Shown here: piece after piece, positions 25,270 through 40,010 of the stretch
Layout: the number at the start of each line of letters is the position of its first letter
Position numbering within the stretch: the stretch's first letter is position 1
Assembly (NCBI GenBank): GCA_964057225.1
Contig: OZ059894.1
Coordinates: forward strand, 2,418,001-2,482,000
Source of the DNA: Auanema rhodensis
Lineage: Eukaryota > Nematoda > Chromadorea > Rhabditida > Rhabditidae
DNA: 64,000 nt
Reading direction: 5' to 3'
Translations under genes and position numbers: made by a program
Notes under the pieces: model-generated
What the model saw: only the letters and a program-made list of their open reading frames with translations
Told to the model about the DNA's origin: nothing
The model's database searches: none

Positions 25270-28200
25270 TTGACAAAAATTTTTTCGAAAAATTTCGAAA
25301 TAATTTAGCAAAAAGTAGATGTTTTTAGATTCCTTTTTTCAAGGCAAAGACGATGGACATTGTTATTCAACGAAAAAATCAATTCTTCAGGGTGAAAATC
25401 GAGGATCTAAGTGTGAACTTATATCAGTTGATATCTCGGTGCATTTTTAAGCTAGCGCAAATCTGATAACACAGATCGACGCAGCTTAAAAATCCGCATC
25501 GAATGCACTATACTACATTGAGAAACGCTCAATACAAAATGTAGTTATGATCGTTTGAAAAATGATGCATTAGTGTATGTTGAGTTTCCATGTACACTCA
25601 ACATTGCTTCCAAAAACATTTTGACAAAAATTTTTTCGAAAAATTTCAAAATAATTTAGCAAGAAGTAGATGTTTTTAGATTCCTTTTTTCAAGGCAAAG
25701 ACGATGGACAATGTTATTCAACGAAAAAATAATTTCTTCAGGGTGAAAATCGAGGATATAAGTGTGAACTTATATCAGTTGATATCTCGGTGCATTTTTA
25801 AGCTAGCGCAAATCTGATAACACAGATCGACGCAGCTTAAAAATCCGCATCAAATGCACTATACTACATTGAGAAACGCTCAATACAAAAATTAGTTATG
25901 ATCGTTTGAAAAATGATGAATTAGTGTATGTTGAGTTTCCATGTACACTCAACATTGCTTCCAAAAACATTTTGACAAAAATTTTTTCGAGAAATTTCAA
26001 AATAATTTAGCAAAAAGTAGATGTTTTCAGATTCCTTTTTTCAAGGCAAAGACGATGGACATTGTTATTCAACGAAAAAATTAATTCTTCACGGTGAAAA
26101 TCGAGGATATAAGTGTGAACTTATATCAGTTGATATCTCGGTGCATTTTTAAGCTAGCGCAAATCTGATAACACAGATCGACGCAGCTTAAAAATCCGCA
26201 TCAAATGCACTATACTACATTGAGAAACGCTCAATACAAAAATTAGTTATGATCGTTTGAAAAATGATGAATTAGTGTATGTTGAGTTTCCATGTACACT
26301 CAACATTGCTTCCAAAAACATTTTGACAAAAATTTTTTCGAGAAATTTCAAAATAATTTAGCAAAAAGTAGGTGTTTTTAGATTTCTTTGTTCAAGGCGA
26401 AGACGATGGACATTGTTATTCAACGAAAAAATTAATTCTTCAGGGTGAAAATCGAGGATATAAGTGTGAACATATATCAGTTGATATCTCGGTGCATTTT
26501 TAAGCTAGCGCAAATCTGATAACACAGATCGACGCAGCTTAAAAATCCGCATCGAATGCACTATACTACATTGAGAAACGCTCAATACAGAAATTAGTTA
26601 TGATCGTTTGAAAAATGATGAATTAGTGTATGTTGAGTTTCCATGTACACTCAACATTGCTTCCAAAAACATTTTGACAAAAATTTTTTCGAGAAATTTC
26701 AAAATAATTTAGCAAAAAGTAGATGTTTTTAGATTCCTTTTTTCAAGGCGAAGACGATGGACATTGTTATTCAACGAAAAAATTAATTCTTCAGGGTGAA
26801 AATCGAGGATATAAGTGTGAACTTATATCAGTTGATATCTCGGTGCATTTTTAAGCTAGCGCAAATCTGATAACACAGATCGACGCAGCTTAAAAATCCG
26901 CATCAAATGCACTATACTACATTGAGAAACGCTCAATACAAAAATTAGTTATGATCGTTTGAAAAATGATGAATTAGTGTATGTTGAGTTTCCATGTACA
27001 CTCAACATTGCTTCCAAAAACATTTTGACAAAAATTTTTTCGAGAAATTTCAAAATAATTTAGCAAAAAGTAGATGTTTTTAGATTCCTTTTTTCAAGGC
27101 AAAGACAATGGACATTGTTATTCAACGAAAAAATTAATTCTTCACGGTGAAAATCGAGGATATAAGTGTGAACTTATATCAGTTGATATCTCGGTGCATT
27201 TTTAAGCTAGCGCAAATCTGATAACACAGATCGACGCAGCTTAAAAATATGCATCAAATGCACTATACTACATTGAGAAACGCTCAATACAAAAATTAGT
27301 TATGATCGTTTGAAAAATGATGAATTAGTGTATGTTGAGTTTCCATGTACACTCAACATTGCTTCCAAAAACATTTTGACAAAAATTTTTTCGAGAAATT
27401 TCAAAATAATTTAGCAAAAAGTAGATGTTTTTAGATTCCTTTTTTCAAGGCAAAGACAATGGACATTGTTATTCAACGAAAAAATTAATTCTTCACGGTG
27501 AAAATCGAGGATATAAGTGTGAACTTATATCAGTTGATATCTCGGTGCATTTTTAAGCTAGCGCAAATCTGATAACACAGATCGACGCAGCTTAAAAATC
27601 CGCATCAAATGCACTATACTACATTGAGAAACGCTCAATACAAAAATTAGTTATGATCGTTTGAAAAATGATGAATTAGTGTATGTTGAGTTTCCATGTA
27701 CACTCAACATTGCTTCCAAAAACATTTTGACAAAAATTTTTTCGAGAAATTTCAAAATAATTTAGCAAAAAGTAGGTGTTTTTAGATTTCTTTGTTCAAG
27801 GCGAAGACGATGGACATTGTTATTCAACGAAAAAATTAATTCTTCAGGGTGAAAATCGAGGATATAAGTGTGAACATATATCAGTTGATATCTCGGTGCA
27901 TTTTTAAGCTAGCGCAAATCTGATAACACAGTTCGACGCAGCTTAAAAATCCGCATCGAATGCACTATACTACATTGAGAAACGCTCAATACAGAAATTA
28001 GTTATGATCGTTTGAAAAATGATGAATTAGTGTATGTTGAGTTTCCATGTACACTCAACATTGCTTCCAAAAACATTTTGACAAAAATTTTTTCGAGAAA
28101 TTTCAAAATAATTTAGCAAAAAGTAGATGTTTTTAGATCCCTTTTTTCAAGGCGAAGACGATGGACATTGTTATTCAACGAAAAAATTAATTCTTCAGGG

Positions 28201-30183
28201 TGAAAATCGAGGATATAAGTGTGAACTTATATCAGTTGATATCTCGGTGCATTTTTAAGCTAGCGCAAATCTGATAACACAGATCGACGCAGCTTAAAAA
28301 TCCGCATCGAATGCACTATACTACATTGAGAAACGCTCAATACAAAAATTAGTTATGATCGTTTGAAAAATGATGCATTAGTGTATGTTGAGTTTCCATG
28401 TACACTCAACATTGCTTCCAAAAACATTTTGACAAAAATTTTTTCGAAAAATTTCAAAATAATGTAGCAAAAAGTAGATGTTTTTAGATTCCTTTTTTTA
28501 AGGCAAAGACGATGGACAATGTTATTCAACGAAAAAATTAATTCTTCAGGGTGAAAATCGAGGATATAAGTAAGAACATATATCAGTTGATATCTCGGTG
28601 CATTTTTAAGCTAGCGCAAATCTGATAACACAGACCGACGCAGCTTAAAAATCCGCATCGAATGCACTATTCTACATTGAGAAACGCTCAATACAAAAAT
28701 TAGTTATGATCGTTTGAAAAATGATGCATTAGTGTATGTTGAGTTTCCATGTACAATCAACATTGCTTCCAAAAACATTTTGACAAAAATTTTTTTGAAA
28801 AATTTCAAAATAATTTAGCAAAAAGTAGATGTTTTCAGATTTTTTTTTTCAAGGCAAAGACGATGGACAATGTTATTCAACGAAAAAATTAATTCTTCAG
28901 GGTGAAATTCGAGGATATAAGTGTGAACTTATATCAGTTGATATCTCGGTGCATTTTTAAGCTAGCGCAAATCTGATAACACAGATCGACGCAGCTTAAA
29001 AATCCGCATCGAATGCACTATACTACATTGAAAAACGCTTAATAAAAAAATTAGTTATGATGGTTTGAAAAATGATGCATTAGTGTATATTGAGTTTCCA
29101 TGTACACTCAACATTGCTTCCAAAAACATTTTGACAAAAATTTTTTCGAAAAATTTCAGAATAATTTAGCAAAAAGTAGATGTTTTTAGATTCCTTTTTT
29201 CAAGGCAAAGACGATGGACATTGTTATTCAACGAAAAAATTAATTCTTCAGGGTGAAAATCGAGGATATAAGTAAGAACATATATCAGTTGATATCTCGG
29301 TGCATTTTTAAGCTAGCGCAAATCTGATAACACAGATCGACGCAGCTTAAAAATCCGCATCGAATGCACTATACTACATTGAGAAACGCTCAATACAAAA
29401 ATTAGTTATGATCGTTTGAAAAATGATGCATTAGTGTATGTTGAGTTTCCATGTACACTCAACATTGCTTCCAAAAACATTTTGACAAAAATTTTTTCGA
29501 AAAATTTCAAAATAATGTAGCAAAAAGTAGATGTTTTTAGATTCCTTTTTTTAAGGCAAAGACGATGGACAATGTTATTCAACGAAAAAATTAATTCTTC
29601 AGGGTGAAAATCGAGGATATAAGTAAGAACATATATCAGTTGATATCTCGGTGCATTTTTAAGCTAGCGCAAATCTGATAACACAGACCGACGCAGCTTA
29701 AAAATCCGCATCGAATGCACTATTCTACATTGAGAAACGCTCAATACAAAAATTAGTTATGATCGTTTGAAAAATGATGCATTAGTGTATGTTGAGTTTC
29801 CATGTACAATCAACATTGCTTCCAAAAACATTTTGACAAAAATTTTTTCGAAAAATTTCAAAATAATTTAGCAAAAAGTAGATGTTTTCAGATTTTTTTT
29901 TTCAAGGCAAAGACGATGGACAATGTTATTCAACGAAAAAATTAATTCTTCAGGGTGAAAATCGAGGATATAAGTGTGAACTTATATCAGTTGATATCTC
30001 GGTGCATTTTTAAGCTAGCGCAAATCTGATAACACAGATCGACGCAGCTTAAAAATCCGCATCGAATGCACTATACTACATTGAGAAACGCTCAATACAA
30101 AAATTAGTTATGATCGTTTGAAAAATGATGCATTAGTGTATGTTGAGTTTCCATGTACACTCAACATTGCTTCCAAAAACATT
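25270..30183. repeat. Mixed satellite block with short local duplications
   Basis: It starts with the GATCTAAG, GCAAGAAG and TTCACGG module (25270, 25621, 25972). The monomers at 27025 and 27376 are adjacent near-copies sharing GACAATGGACATTG and TTCACGG; the first has the private AAAATATGCATC near 27245. From 28078 come GATCCC and then AATAATGTAGC subtypes. The AATAATGTAGC monomers at 28429, 29482 and 30184 are spaced 1053 and 702 bp apart, showing dimer and trimer additions. Confidence 0.75.
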
Positions 30184-33100
30184 TTGACAAAAATTTTTTC
30201 GAAAAATTTCAAAATAATGTAGCAAAAAGTAGATGTTTTTAGATTCCTTTTTTTAAGGCAAAGACGATGGACAATGTTATTCAACGAAAAAATTAATTCT
30301 TCAGGGTGAAAATCGAGGATATAAGTAAGAACATATATCAGTTGATATCTCGGTGCATTTTTAAGCTAGCGCAAATCTGATAACACAGACCGACGCAGCT
30401 TAAAAATCCGCATCGAATGCACTATTCTACATTGAGAAACGCTCAATACAAAAATTAGTTATGATCGTTTGAAAAATGATGCATTAGTGTATGTTGAGTT
30501 TCCATGTACAATCAACATTGCTTCCAAAAACATTTTGACAAAAATTTTTTCGAAAAATTTCAAAATAATTTAGCAAAAAGTAGATGTTTTCAGATTTTTT
30601 TTTTCAAGGCAAAGACGATGGACAATGTTATTCAACGAAAAAATTAATTCTTCAGGGTGAAAATCGAGGATATAAGTGTGAACTTATATCAGTTGATATC
30701 TCGGTGCATTTTTAAGCTAGCGCAAATCTGATAACACAGATCGACGCAGCTTAAAAATCCGCATCGAATGCACTATACTACATTGAAAAACGCTTAATAA
30801 AAAAATTAGTTATGATGGTTTGAAAAATGATGCATTAGTGTATATTGAGTTTCCATGTACACTCAACATTGCTTCCAAAAACATTTTGACAAAAATTTTT
30901 TCGAAAAATTTCAGAATAATTTAGCAAAAAGTAGATGTTTTTAGATTCCTTTTTTCAAGGCAAAGACGATGGACATTGTTATTCAACGAAAAAATTAATT
31001 CTTCAGGGTGAAAATCGAGGATATAAGTAAGAACATATATCAGTTGATATCTCGGTGCATTTTTAAGCTAGCGCAAATCTGATAACACAGATCGACGCAG
31101 CTTAAAAATCCGCATCAAATGCACTATACTACATTGAGAAACGCTCAATACAAAAATTAGTTATGATCGTTTGAAAAATGATGAATTAGTGTATGTTGAG
31201 TTTCCATGTACACTCAACATTGCTTCCAAAAACATTTTGACAAAAATTTTTTCGAGAAATTTCAAAATAATTTAGCAAAAAGTAGATGTTTTTAGATTCC
31301 TTTTTTCAAGGCAAAGACAATGGACATTGTTATTCAACGAAAAAATTAATTCTTCACGGTGAAAATCGAGGATATAAGTGTGAACTTATATCAGTTGATA
31401 TCTCGGTGCATTTTTAAGCTAGCGCAAATCTGATAACACAGATCGACGCAGCTTAAAAATCCGCATCAAATGCACTATACTACATTGAGAAACGCTCAAT
31501 ACAAAAATTAGTTATGATCGTTTGAAAAATGATGAATTAGTGTATGTTGAGTTTCCATGTACACTCAACATTGCTTCCAAAAACATTTTGACAAAAATTT
31601 TTTCGAGAAATTTCAAAATAATTTAGCAAAAAGTAGGTGTTTTTAGATTTCTTTGTTCAAGGCGAAGACGATGGACATTGTTATTCAACGAAAAAATTAA
31701 TTCTTCAGGGTGAAAATCGAGGATATAAGTGTGAACATATATCAGTTGATATCTCGGTGCATTTTTAAGCTAGCGCAAATCTGATAACACAGATCGACGC
31801 AGCTTAAAAATCCGCATCGAATGCACTATACTACATTGATAAACGCGCAATACAGAAATTAGTTATGATCGTTTGAAAAATGATGAATTAGTGTATGTTG
31901 AGTTTCCATGTACACTCAACATTGCTTCCAAAAACATTTTGACAAAAATTTTTTCGAGAAATTTCAAAATAATTTAGCAAAAAGTAGATGTTTTTAGATC
32001 CCTTTTTTCAAGGCGAAGACGATGGACATTGTTATTCAACGAAAAAATTAATTCTTCAGGGTGAAAATCGAGGATATAAGTGTGAACTTATATCAGTTGA
32101 TATCTCGGTGCATTTTTAAGCTAGCGCAAATCTGATAACACAGATCGACGCAGCTTAAAAATCCGCATCGAATGCACTATACTACATTGAGAAACGCTCA
32201 ATACAAAAATTAGTTATGATCGTTTGAAAAATGATGCATTAGTGTATGTTGAGTTTCCATGTACACTCAACATTGCTTCCAAAAACATTTTGACAAAAAT
32301 TTTTTCGAAAAATTTCAAAATAATGTAGCAAAAAGTAGATGTTTTTAGATTCCTTTTTTTAAGGCAAAGACGATGGACAATGTTATTCAACGAAAAAATT
32401 AATTCTTCAGGGTGAAAATCGAGGATATAAGTAAGAACATATATCAGTTGATATCTCGGTGCATTTTTAAGCTAGCGCAAATCTGATAACACAGACCGAC
32501 GCAGCTTAAAAATCCGCATCGAATGCACTATTCTACATTGAGAAACGCTCAATACAAAAATTAGTTATGATCGTTTGAAAAATGATGCATTAGTGTATGT
32601 TGAGTTTCCATGTACAATCAACATTGCTTCCAAAAACATTTTGACAAAAATTTTTTCGAAAAATTTCAAAATAATTTAGCAAAAAGTAGATGTTTTCAGA
32701 TTTTTTTTTTCAAGGCAAAGACGATGGACAATGTTATTCAACGAAAAAATTAATTCTTCAGGGTGAAAATCGAGGATATAAGTGTGAACATATATCAGTT
32801 GATATCTCGGTGCATTTTCAAGCTAGCGCAAATCTGATAACACAGATCGACGCAGCTTAAAAATCCGCATCGAATGCACTATACTACATTGATAAACGCG
32901 CAATACAGAAATTAGTTATGATCGTTTGAAAAATGATGAATTAGTGTATGTTGAGTTTCCATGTACACTCAACATTGCTTCCAAAAACATTTTGACAAAA
33001 ATTTTTTCGAGAAATTTCAAAATAATTTAGCAAAAAGTAGATGTTTTCAGATTTTTTTTTTCAAGGCAAAGACGATGGACAATGTTATTCAACGAAAAAA

Positions 33101-36100
33101 TTAATTCTTCAGGGTGAAAATCGAGGATATAAGTGTGAACATATATCAGTTGATATCTCGGTGCATTTTTAAGCTAGCGCAAATCTGATAACACAGATCG
33201 ACGCAGCTTAAAAATCCGCATCGAATGCACTATACTACATTGAGAAACGCTCAATACAAAAATTAGTTATGATCGTTTGAAAAATGATGCATTAGTGTAT
33301 GTTGAGTTTCCATGTACACTCAACATTGCTTCCAAAAACATTTTGACAAAAATTTTTTCGAAAAATTTCAAAATAATGTAGCAAAAAGTAGATGTTTTTA
33401 GATTCCTTTTTTTAAGGCAAAGACGATGGACAATGTTATTCAACGAAAAAATTAATTCTTCAGGGTGAAAATCGAGGATATAAGTAAGAACATATATCAG
33501 TTGATATCTCGGTGCATTTTTAAGCTAGCGCAAATCTGATAACACAGACCGACGCAGCTTAAAAATCCGCATCGAATGCACTATTCTACATTGAGAAACG
33601 CTCAATACAAAAATTAGTTATGATCGTTTGAAAAATGATGCATTAGTGTATGTTGAGTTTCCATGTACAATCAACATTGCTTCCAAAAACATTTTGACAA
33701 AAATTTTTTCGAAAAATTTCAAAATAATTTAGCAAAAAGTAGATGTTTTCAGATTTTTTTTTTCAAGGCAAAGACGATGGACAATGTTATTCAACGAAAA
33801 AATTAATTCTTCAGGGTGAAAATCGAGGATATAAGTGTGAACTTATATCAGTTGATATCTCGGTGCATTTTTAAGCTAGCGCAAATCTGATAACACAGAT
33901 CGACGCAGCTTAAAAATCCGCATCGAATGCACTATACTACATTGAAAAACGCTTAATAAAAAAATTAGTTATGATGGTTTGAAAAATGATGCATTAGTGT
34001 ATATTGAGTTTCCATGTACACTCAACATTGCTTCCAAAAACATTTTGACAAAAATTTTTTCGAAAAATTTCAGAATAATTTAGCAAAAAGTAGATGTTTT
34101 TAGATTCCTTTTTTCAAGGCAAAGACGATGGACATTGTTATTCAACGAAAAAATTAATTCTTCAGGGTGAAAATCGAGGATATAAGTAAGAACATATATC
34201 AGTTGATATCTCGGTGCATTTTTAAGCTAGCGCAAATCTGATAACACAGATCGACGCAGCTTAAAAATCCGCATCAAATGCACTATACTACATTGAGAAA
34301 CGCTCAATACAAAAATTAGTTATGATCGTTTGAAAAATGATGAATTAGTGTATGTTGAGTTTCCATGTACACTCAACATTGCTTCCAAAAACATTTTGAC
34401 AAAAATTTTTTCGAGAAATTTCAAAATAATTTAGCAAAAAGTAGATGTTTTTAGATTCCTTTTTTCAAGGCAAAGACAATGGACATTGTTATTCAACGAA
34501 AAAATTAATTCTTCACGGTGAAAATCGAGGATATAAGTGTGAACTTATATCAGTTGATATCTCGGTGCATTTTTAAGCTAGCGCAAATCTGATAACACAG
34601 ATCGACGCAGCTTAAAAATCCGCATCAAATGCACTATACTACATTGAGAAACGCTCAATACAAAAATTAGTTATGATCGTTTGAAAAATGATGAATTAGT
34701 GTATGTTGAGTTTCCATGTACACTCAACATTGCTTCCAAAAACATTTTGACAAAAATTTTTTCGAGAAATTTCAAAATAATTTAGCAAAAAGTAGGTGTT
34801 TTTAGATTTCTTTGTTCAAGGCGAAGACGATGGACATTGTTATTCAACGAAAAAATTAATTCTTCAGGGTGAAAATCGAGGATATAAGTGTGAACATATA
34901 TCAGTTGATATCTCGGTGCATTTTTAAGCTAGCGCAAATCTGATAACACAGATCGACGCAGCTTAAAAATCCGCATCGAATGCACTATACTACATTGATA
35001 AACGCGCAATACAGAAATTAGTTATGATCGTTTGAAAAATGATGAATTAGTGTATGTTGAGTTTCCATGTACACTCAACATTGCTTCCAAAAACATTTTG
35101 ACAAAAATTTTTTCGAGAAATTTCAAAATAATTTAGCAAAAAGTAGATGTTTTTAGATCCCTTTTTTCAAGGCGAAGACGATGGACATTGTTATTCAACG
35201 AAAAAATTAATTCTTCAGGGTGAAAATCGAGGATATAAGTGTGAACTTATATCAGTTGATATCTCGGTGCATTTTTAAGCTAGCGCAAATCTGATAACAC
35301 AGATCGACGCAGCTTAAAAATCCGCATCGAATGCACTATACTACATTGAGAAACGCTCAATACAAAAATTAGTTATGATCGTTTGAAAAATGATGCATTA
35401 GTGTATGTTGAGTTTCCATGTACACTCAACATTGCTTCCAAAAACATTTTGACAAAAATTTTTTCGAAAAATTTCAAAATAATGTAGCAAAAAGTAGATG
35501 TTTTTAGATTCCTTTTTTTAAGGCAAAGACGATGGACAATGTTATTCAACGAAAAAATTAATTCTTCAGGGTGAAAATCGAGGATATAAGTAAGAACATA
35601 TATCAGTTGATATCTCGGTGCATTTTTAAGCTAGCGCAAATCTGATAACACAGACCGACGCAGCTTAAAAATCCGCATCGAATGCACTATTCTACATTGA
35701 GAAACGCTCAATACAAAAATTAGTTATGATCGTTTGAAAAATGATGCATTAGTGTATGTTGAGTTTCCATGTACAATCAACATTGCTTCCAAAAACATTT
35801 TGACAAAAATTTTTTCGAAAAATTTCAAAATAATTTAGCAAAAAGTAGATGTTTTCAGATTTTTTTTTTCGAGGCAAAGACGATGGACAATGTTATTCAA
35901 CGAAAAAATTAATTCTTCAGGGTGAAAATCGAGGATATAAGTGTGAACATATATCAGTTGATATCTCGGTGCATTTTTAAGCTAGCGCAAATCTGATAAC
36001 ACAGATCGACGCAGCTTAAAAATCCGCATCGAATGCACTATACTACATTGATAAACGCGCAATACAGAAATTAGTTATGATCGTTTGAAAAATGATGAAT

Positions 36101-37202
36101 TAGTGTATGTTGAGTTTCCATGTACACTCAACATTGCTTCCAAAAACATTTTGACAAAAATTTTTTCGAGAAATTTCAAAATAATTTAGCAAAAAGTAGA
36201 TGTTTTTAGATCCCTTTTTTCAAGGCGAAGACGATGGACATTGTTATTCAACGAAAAAATTAATTCTTCAGGGTGAAAATCGAGGATATAAGTGTGAACT
36301 TATATCAGTTGATATCTCGGTGCATTTTTAAGCTAGCGCAAATCTGATAACACAGATCGACGCAGCTTAAAAATCCGCATCGAATGCACTATACTACATT
36401 GAGAAACGCTCAATACAAAAATTAGTTATGATCGTTTGAAAAATGATGCATTAGTGTATGTTGAGTTTCCATGTACACTCAACATTGCTTCCAAAAACAT
36501 TTTGACAAAAATTTTTTCGAAAAATTTCAAAATAATGTAGCAAAAAGTAGATGTTTTTAGATTCCTTTTTTTAAGGCAAAGACGATGGACAATGTTATTC
36601 AACGAAAAAATTAATTCTTCAGGGTGAAAATCGAGGATATAAGTAAGAACATATATCAGTTGATATCTCGGTGCATTTTTAAGCTAGCGCAAATCTGATA
36701 ACACAGACCGACGCAGCTTAAAAATCCGCATCGAATGCACTATTCTACATTGAGAAACGCTCAATACAAAAATTAGTTATGATCGTTTGAAAAATGATGC
36801 ATTAGTGTATGTTGAGTTTCCATGTACAATCAACATTGCTTCCAAAAACATTTTGACAAAAATTTTTTCGAAAAATTTCAAAATAATTTAGCAAAAAGTA
36901 GATGTTTTCAGATTTTTTTTTTCAAGGCAAAGACGATGGACAATGTTATTCAACGAAAAAATTAATTCTTCAGGGTGAAAATCGAGGATATAAGTGTGAA
37001 CTTATATCAGTTGATATCTCGGTGCATTTTTAAGCTAGCGCAAATCTGATAACACAGATCGACGCAGCTTAAAAATCCGCATCGAATGCACTATTCTACA
37101 TTGAAAAACGCTTAAAAAAAAATTAGTTATGATGGTTTGAAAAATGATGCATTAGTGTATATTGAGTTTCCATGTACACTCAACATTGCTTCCAAAAACA
37201 TT
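30184..37202. repeat. HOR block: 9-monomer unit (3159 bp), about 2.2 copies
   Basis: Units begin with an AATAATGTAGC subtype at 30184, 33343 and 36502 (truncated). Each holds d, e, GACAATGG/TTCACGG, AGTAGGTG (tail GATAAACGCGCAATACAG) and GATCCC monomers. A second AATAATGTAGC monomer lies at 32290 and 35449, again 3159 bp apart. The eighth and ninth positions differ between copies (32641/32992 versus 35800/36151). The monomer at 36853 is 350 bp because one T is lost in the A-rich run near 37115. Confidence 0.82.
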
Positions 37203-40010
37203 TTGACAAAAATTTTTTCGAAAAATTTCAGAATAATTTAGCAAAAAGTAGATGTTTTTAGATTCCTTTTTTCAAGGCAAAGACGATGGACATTGTTATT
37301 CAACGAAAAAATTAATTCTTCAGGGTGAAAATCGAGGATATAAGTAAGAACATATATCAGTTGATATCTCGGTGCATTTTTAAGCTAGCGCAAATCTGAT
37401 AACACAGATCGACGCAGCTTAAAAATCCGCATCAAATGCACTATACTACATTGAGAAACGCTTAATACAAAAATTAGTTATGATCGTTTGAAAAATGATG
37501 CATTAGTGTATGTTGAGTTTCCATGTACACTCAACATTGCTTCCAAAAACATTTTGACAAAAATTTTTTCGAAAAATTTCGAAATAATTTAGCAAAAAGT
37601 AGATGTTTTTAGATTCCTTTTTTCAAGGCAAAGACGATGGACATTGTTATTCAACGAAAAAATTAATTCTTCAGGGTGAAAATCGAGGATATAAGTGTGA
37701 ACTTATATCAGTTGATATCTCGGTGCATTTTTAAGCTAGCGCAAATCTGATAACACAGATCGACGCAGCTTAAAAATCCGCATCGAATGCACTATACTAC
37801 ATTGAAAAACGCTTAATAAAAAAATTAGTTATGATGGTTTGAAAAATGATGCATCAGTGTATATTGAGTTTCCATGTACACTCAACATTGCTTCCAAAAA
37901 CATTTTGACAAAAATTTTTTCGAAAAATTTCAGAATAATTTAGCAAAAAGTAGATGTTTTTAGATTCCTTTTTTCAAGGCAAAGACGATGGACATTGTTA
38001 TTCAACGAAAAAATTAATTCTTCAGGGTGAAAATCGAGGATATAAGTAAGAACATATATCAGTTAATATCTCGGTGCATTTTTAAGCTAGCGCAAATCTG
38101 ATAACACAGATCGATGCAGCTTAAAAATCCGCATCAAATGCACTATACCACATTGAGAAACGTTCAATACAAAAATTAGTTATGATCGTTTGAAAAATGA
38201 TGAATTAGTGTATGTTGAGTTTCCATGTACACTCAACATTGCTTCCAAAAACATTTTGACAAAAATTTTTTCGAGAAATTTCAAAATAATTTAGCAAAAA
38301 GTAGATGTTTTTAGATTCCTTTTTTCAAGGCGAAGACGATGGACATTGTTATTCAACGAAAAAATTAATTCTTCAGGGTGAAAATCGAGGATATAAGTGT
38401 GAACTTATATCAGTTGATATCTCGGTGCATTTTTAAGCTAGCGCAAATCTGATAACACAGATCGACGCAGCTTAAAAATCCGCATCGAATGCACTATACT
38501 ACATTGAGAAACGCTTAATACAAAAATTAGTTATGATCGTTTGAAAAATGATGCATTAGTGTATGTTGAGTTTCCATGTACACTCAACATTGCTTCCAAA
38601 AACATTTTGACAAAAATTTTTTCGAAAAATTTCGAAATAATTTAGCAAAAAGTAGATGTTTTTAGATTCCTTTTTTCAAGGCAAAGACGATGGACATTGT
38701 TATTCAACGAAAAAATTAATTCTTCAGGGTGAAAATCGAGGATATAAGTAAGAACATATATCAGTTGATATCTCGGTGCATTTTTAAGCTAGCGCAAATC
38801 TGATAACACAGATCGACGCAGCTTAAAAATCCGTATCAAATGCACTATACTACATTGAGAAACGTTCAATACAAAAATTAGTTATGATCGTTTGAAAAAT
38901 GATGAATTAGTGTATGTTGAGTTTCCATGTACACTCAACATTGCTTCCAAAAACATTTTGACAAAAATTTTTTCGAGAAATTTCAAAATAATTTAGCAAA
39001 AAGTAGATGTTTTTAGATTCCTTTTTTCAAGGCGAAGACGATGGACATTGTTATTCAACGAAAAAATTAATTCTTCAGGGTGAAAATCGAGGATATAAGT
39101 GTGAACTTATATCAGTTGATATCTCGGTGCATTTTTAAGCTAGCGCAAATCTGATAACACAGATCGACGCAGCTTAAAAATCCGCATCGAATGCACTATA
39201 CTACATTGAGAAACGCTTAATACAAAAATTAGTTATGATCGTTTGAAAAATGATGCATTAGTGTATGTTGAGTTTCCATGTACACTCAACATTGCTTCCA
39301 AAAACATTTTGACAAAAATTTTTTCGAAAAATTTCGGAATAATTTAGCAAAAAGTAGATGTTTTTAGATTCCTTTTTTCAAGGCAAAGACGATGGACATT
39401 GTTATTCAACGAAAAAATTAATTCTTCAGGGTGAAAATCGAGGATATAAGTAAGAACATATATCAGTTGATATCTCGGTGCATTTTTAAGCTAGCGCAAA
39501 TCTGATAACACAGATCGACGCAGCTTAAAAATCCGCATCAAATGCACTATACTACATTGAGAAACGTTCAATACAAAAATTAGTTATGATCGTTTGAAAA
39601 ATGATGAATTAGTGTATGTTGAGTTTCCATGTACACTCAACATTGCTTCCAAAAACATTTTGACAAAAATTTTTTCGAGAAATTTCAAAATAATTTAGCA
39701 AAAAGTAGATGTTTTTAGATTCCTTTTTTCAAGGCGAAGACGATGGACATTGTTATTCAACGAAAAAATTAATTCTTCAGGGTGAAAATCGAGGATATAA
39801 GTGTGAACTTATATCAGTTGATATCTCGGTGCATTTTTAAGCTAGCGCAAATCTGATAACACAGATCGACGCAGCTTAAAAATCCGCATCGAATGCACTA
39901 TACTACATTGAGAAACGCTTAATACAAAAATTAGTTATGATCGTTTGAAAAATGATGCATTAGTGTATGTTGAGTTTCCATGTACACTCAACATTGCTTC
40001 CAAAAACATT
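37203..40010. repeat. Dimer and trimer satellite block
   Basis: After an e monomer at 37203, AATTTCGAAATAA-type monomers occur at 37554 and 38607 (1053 bp apart), then a CGGAAT variant at 39309 and a further GAAAT monomer at 40011 (702 bp steps). They alternate with CGAGAAATTT/GGCGAAG monomers at 38256, 38958 and 39660. Private changes include GCATCAGTG at 37851, CAGTTAATATC near 38061 and CCGTATCAAA near 38832. Confidence 0.75.

Noticed and set aside
37105-37125. Second transposon or other insertion scar in the array at the one odd-length site in this region
   Set aside because: It is a single-base deletion in an A-rich run. There is no duplication or foreign sequence, and the phase shifts by 1 bp only.
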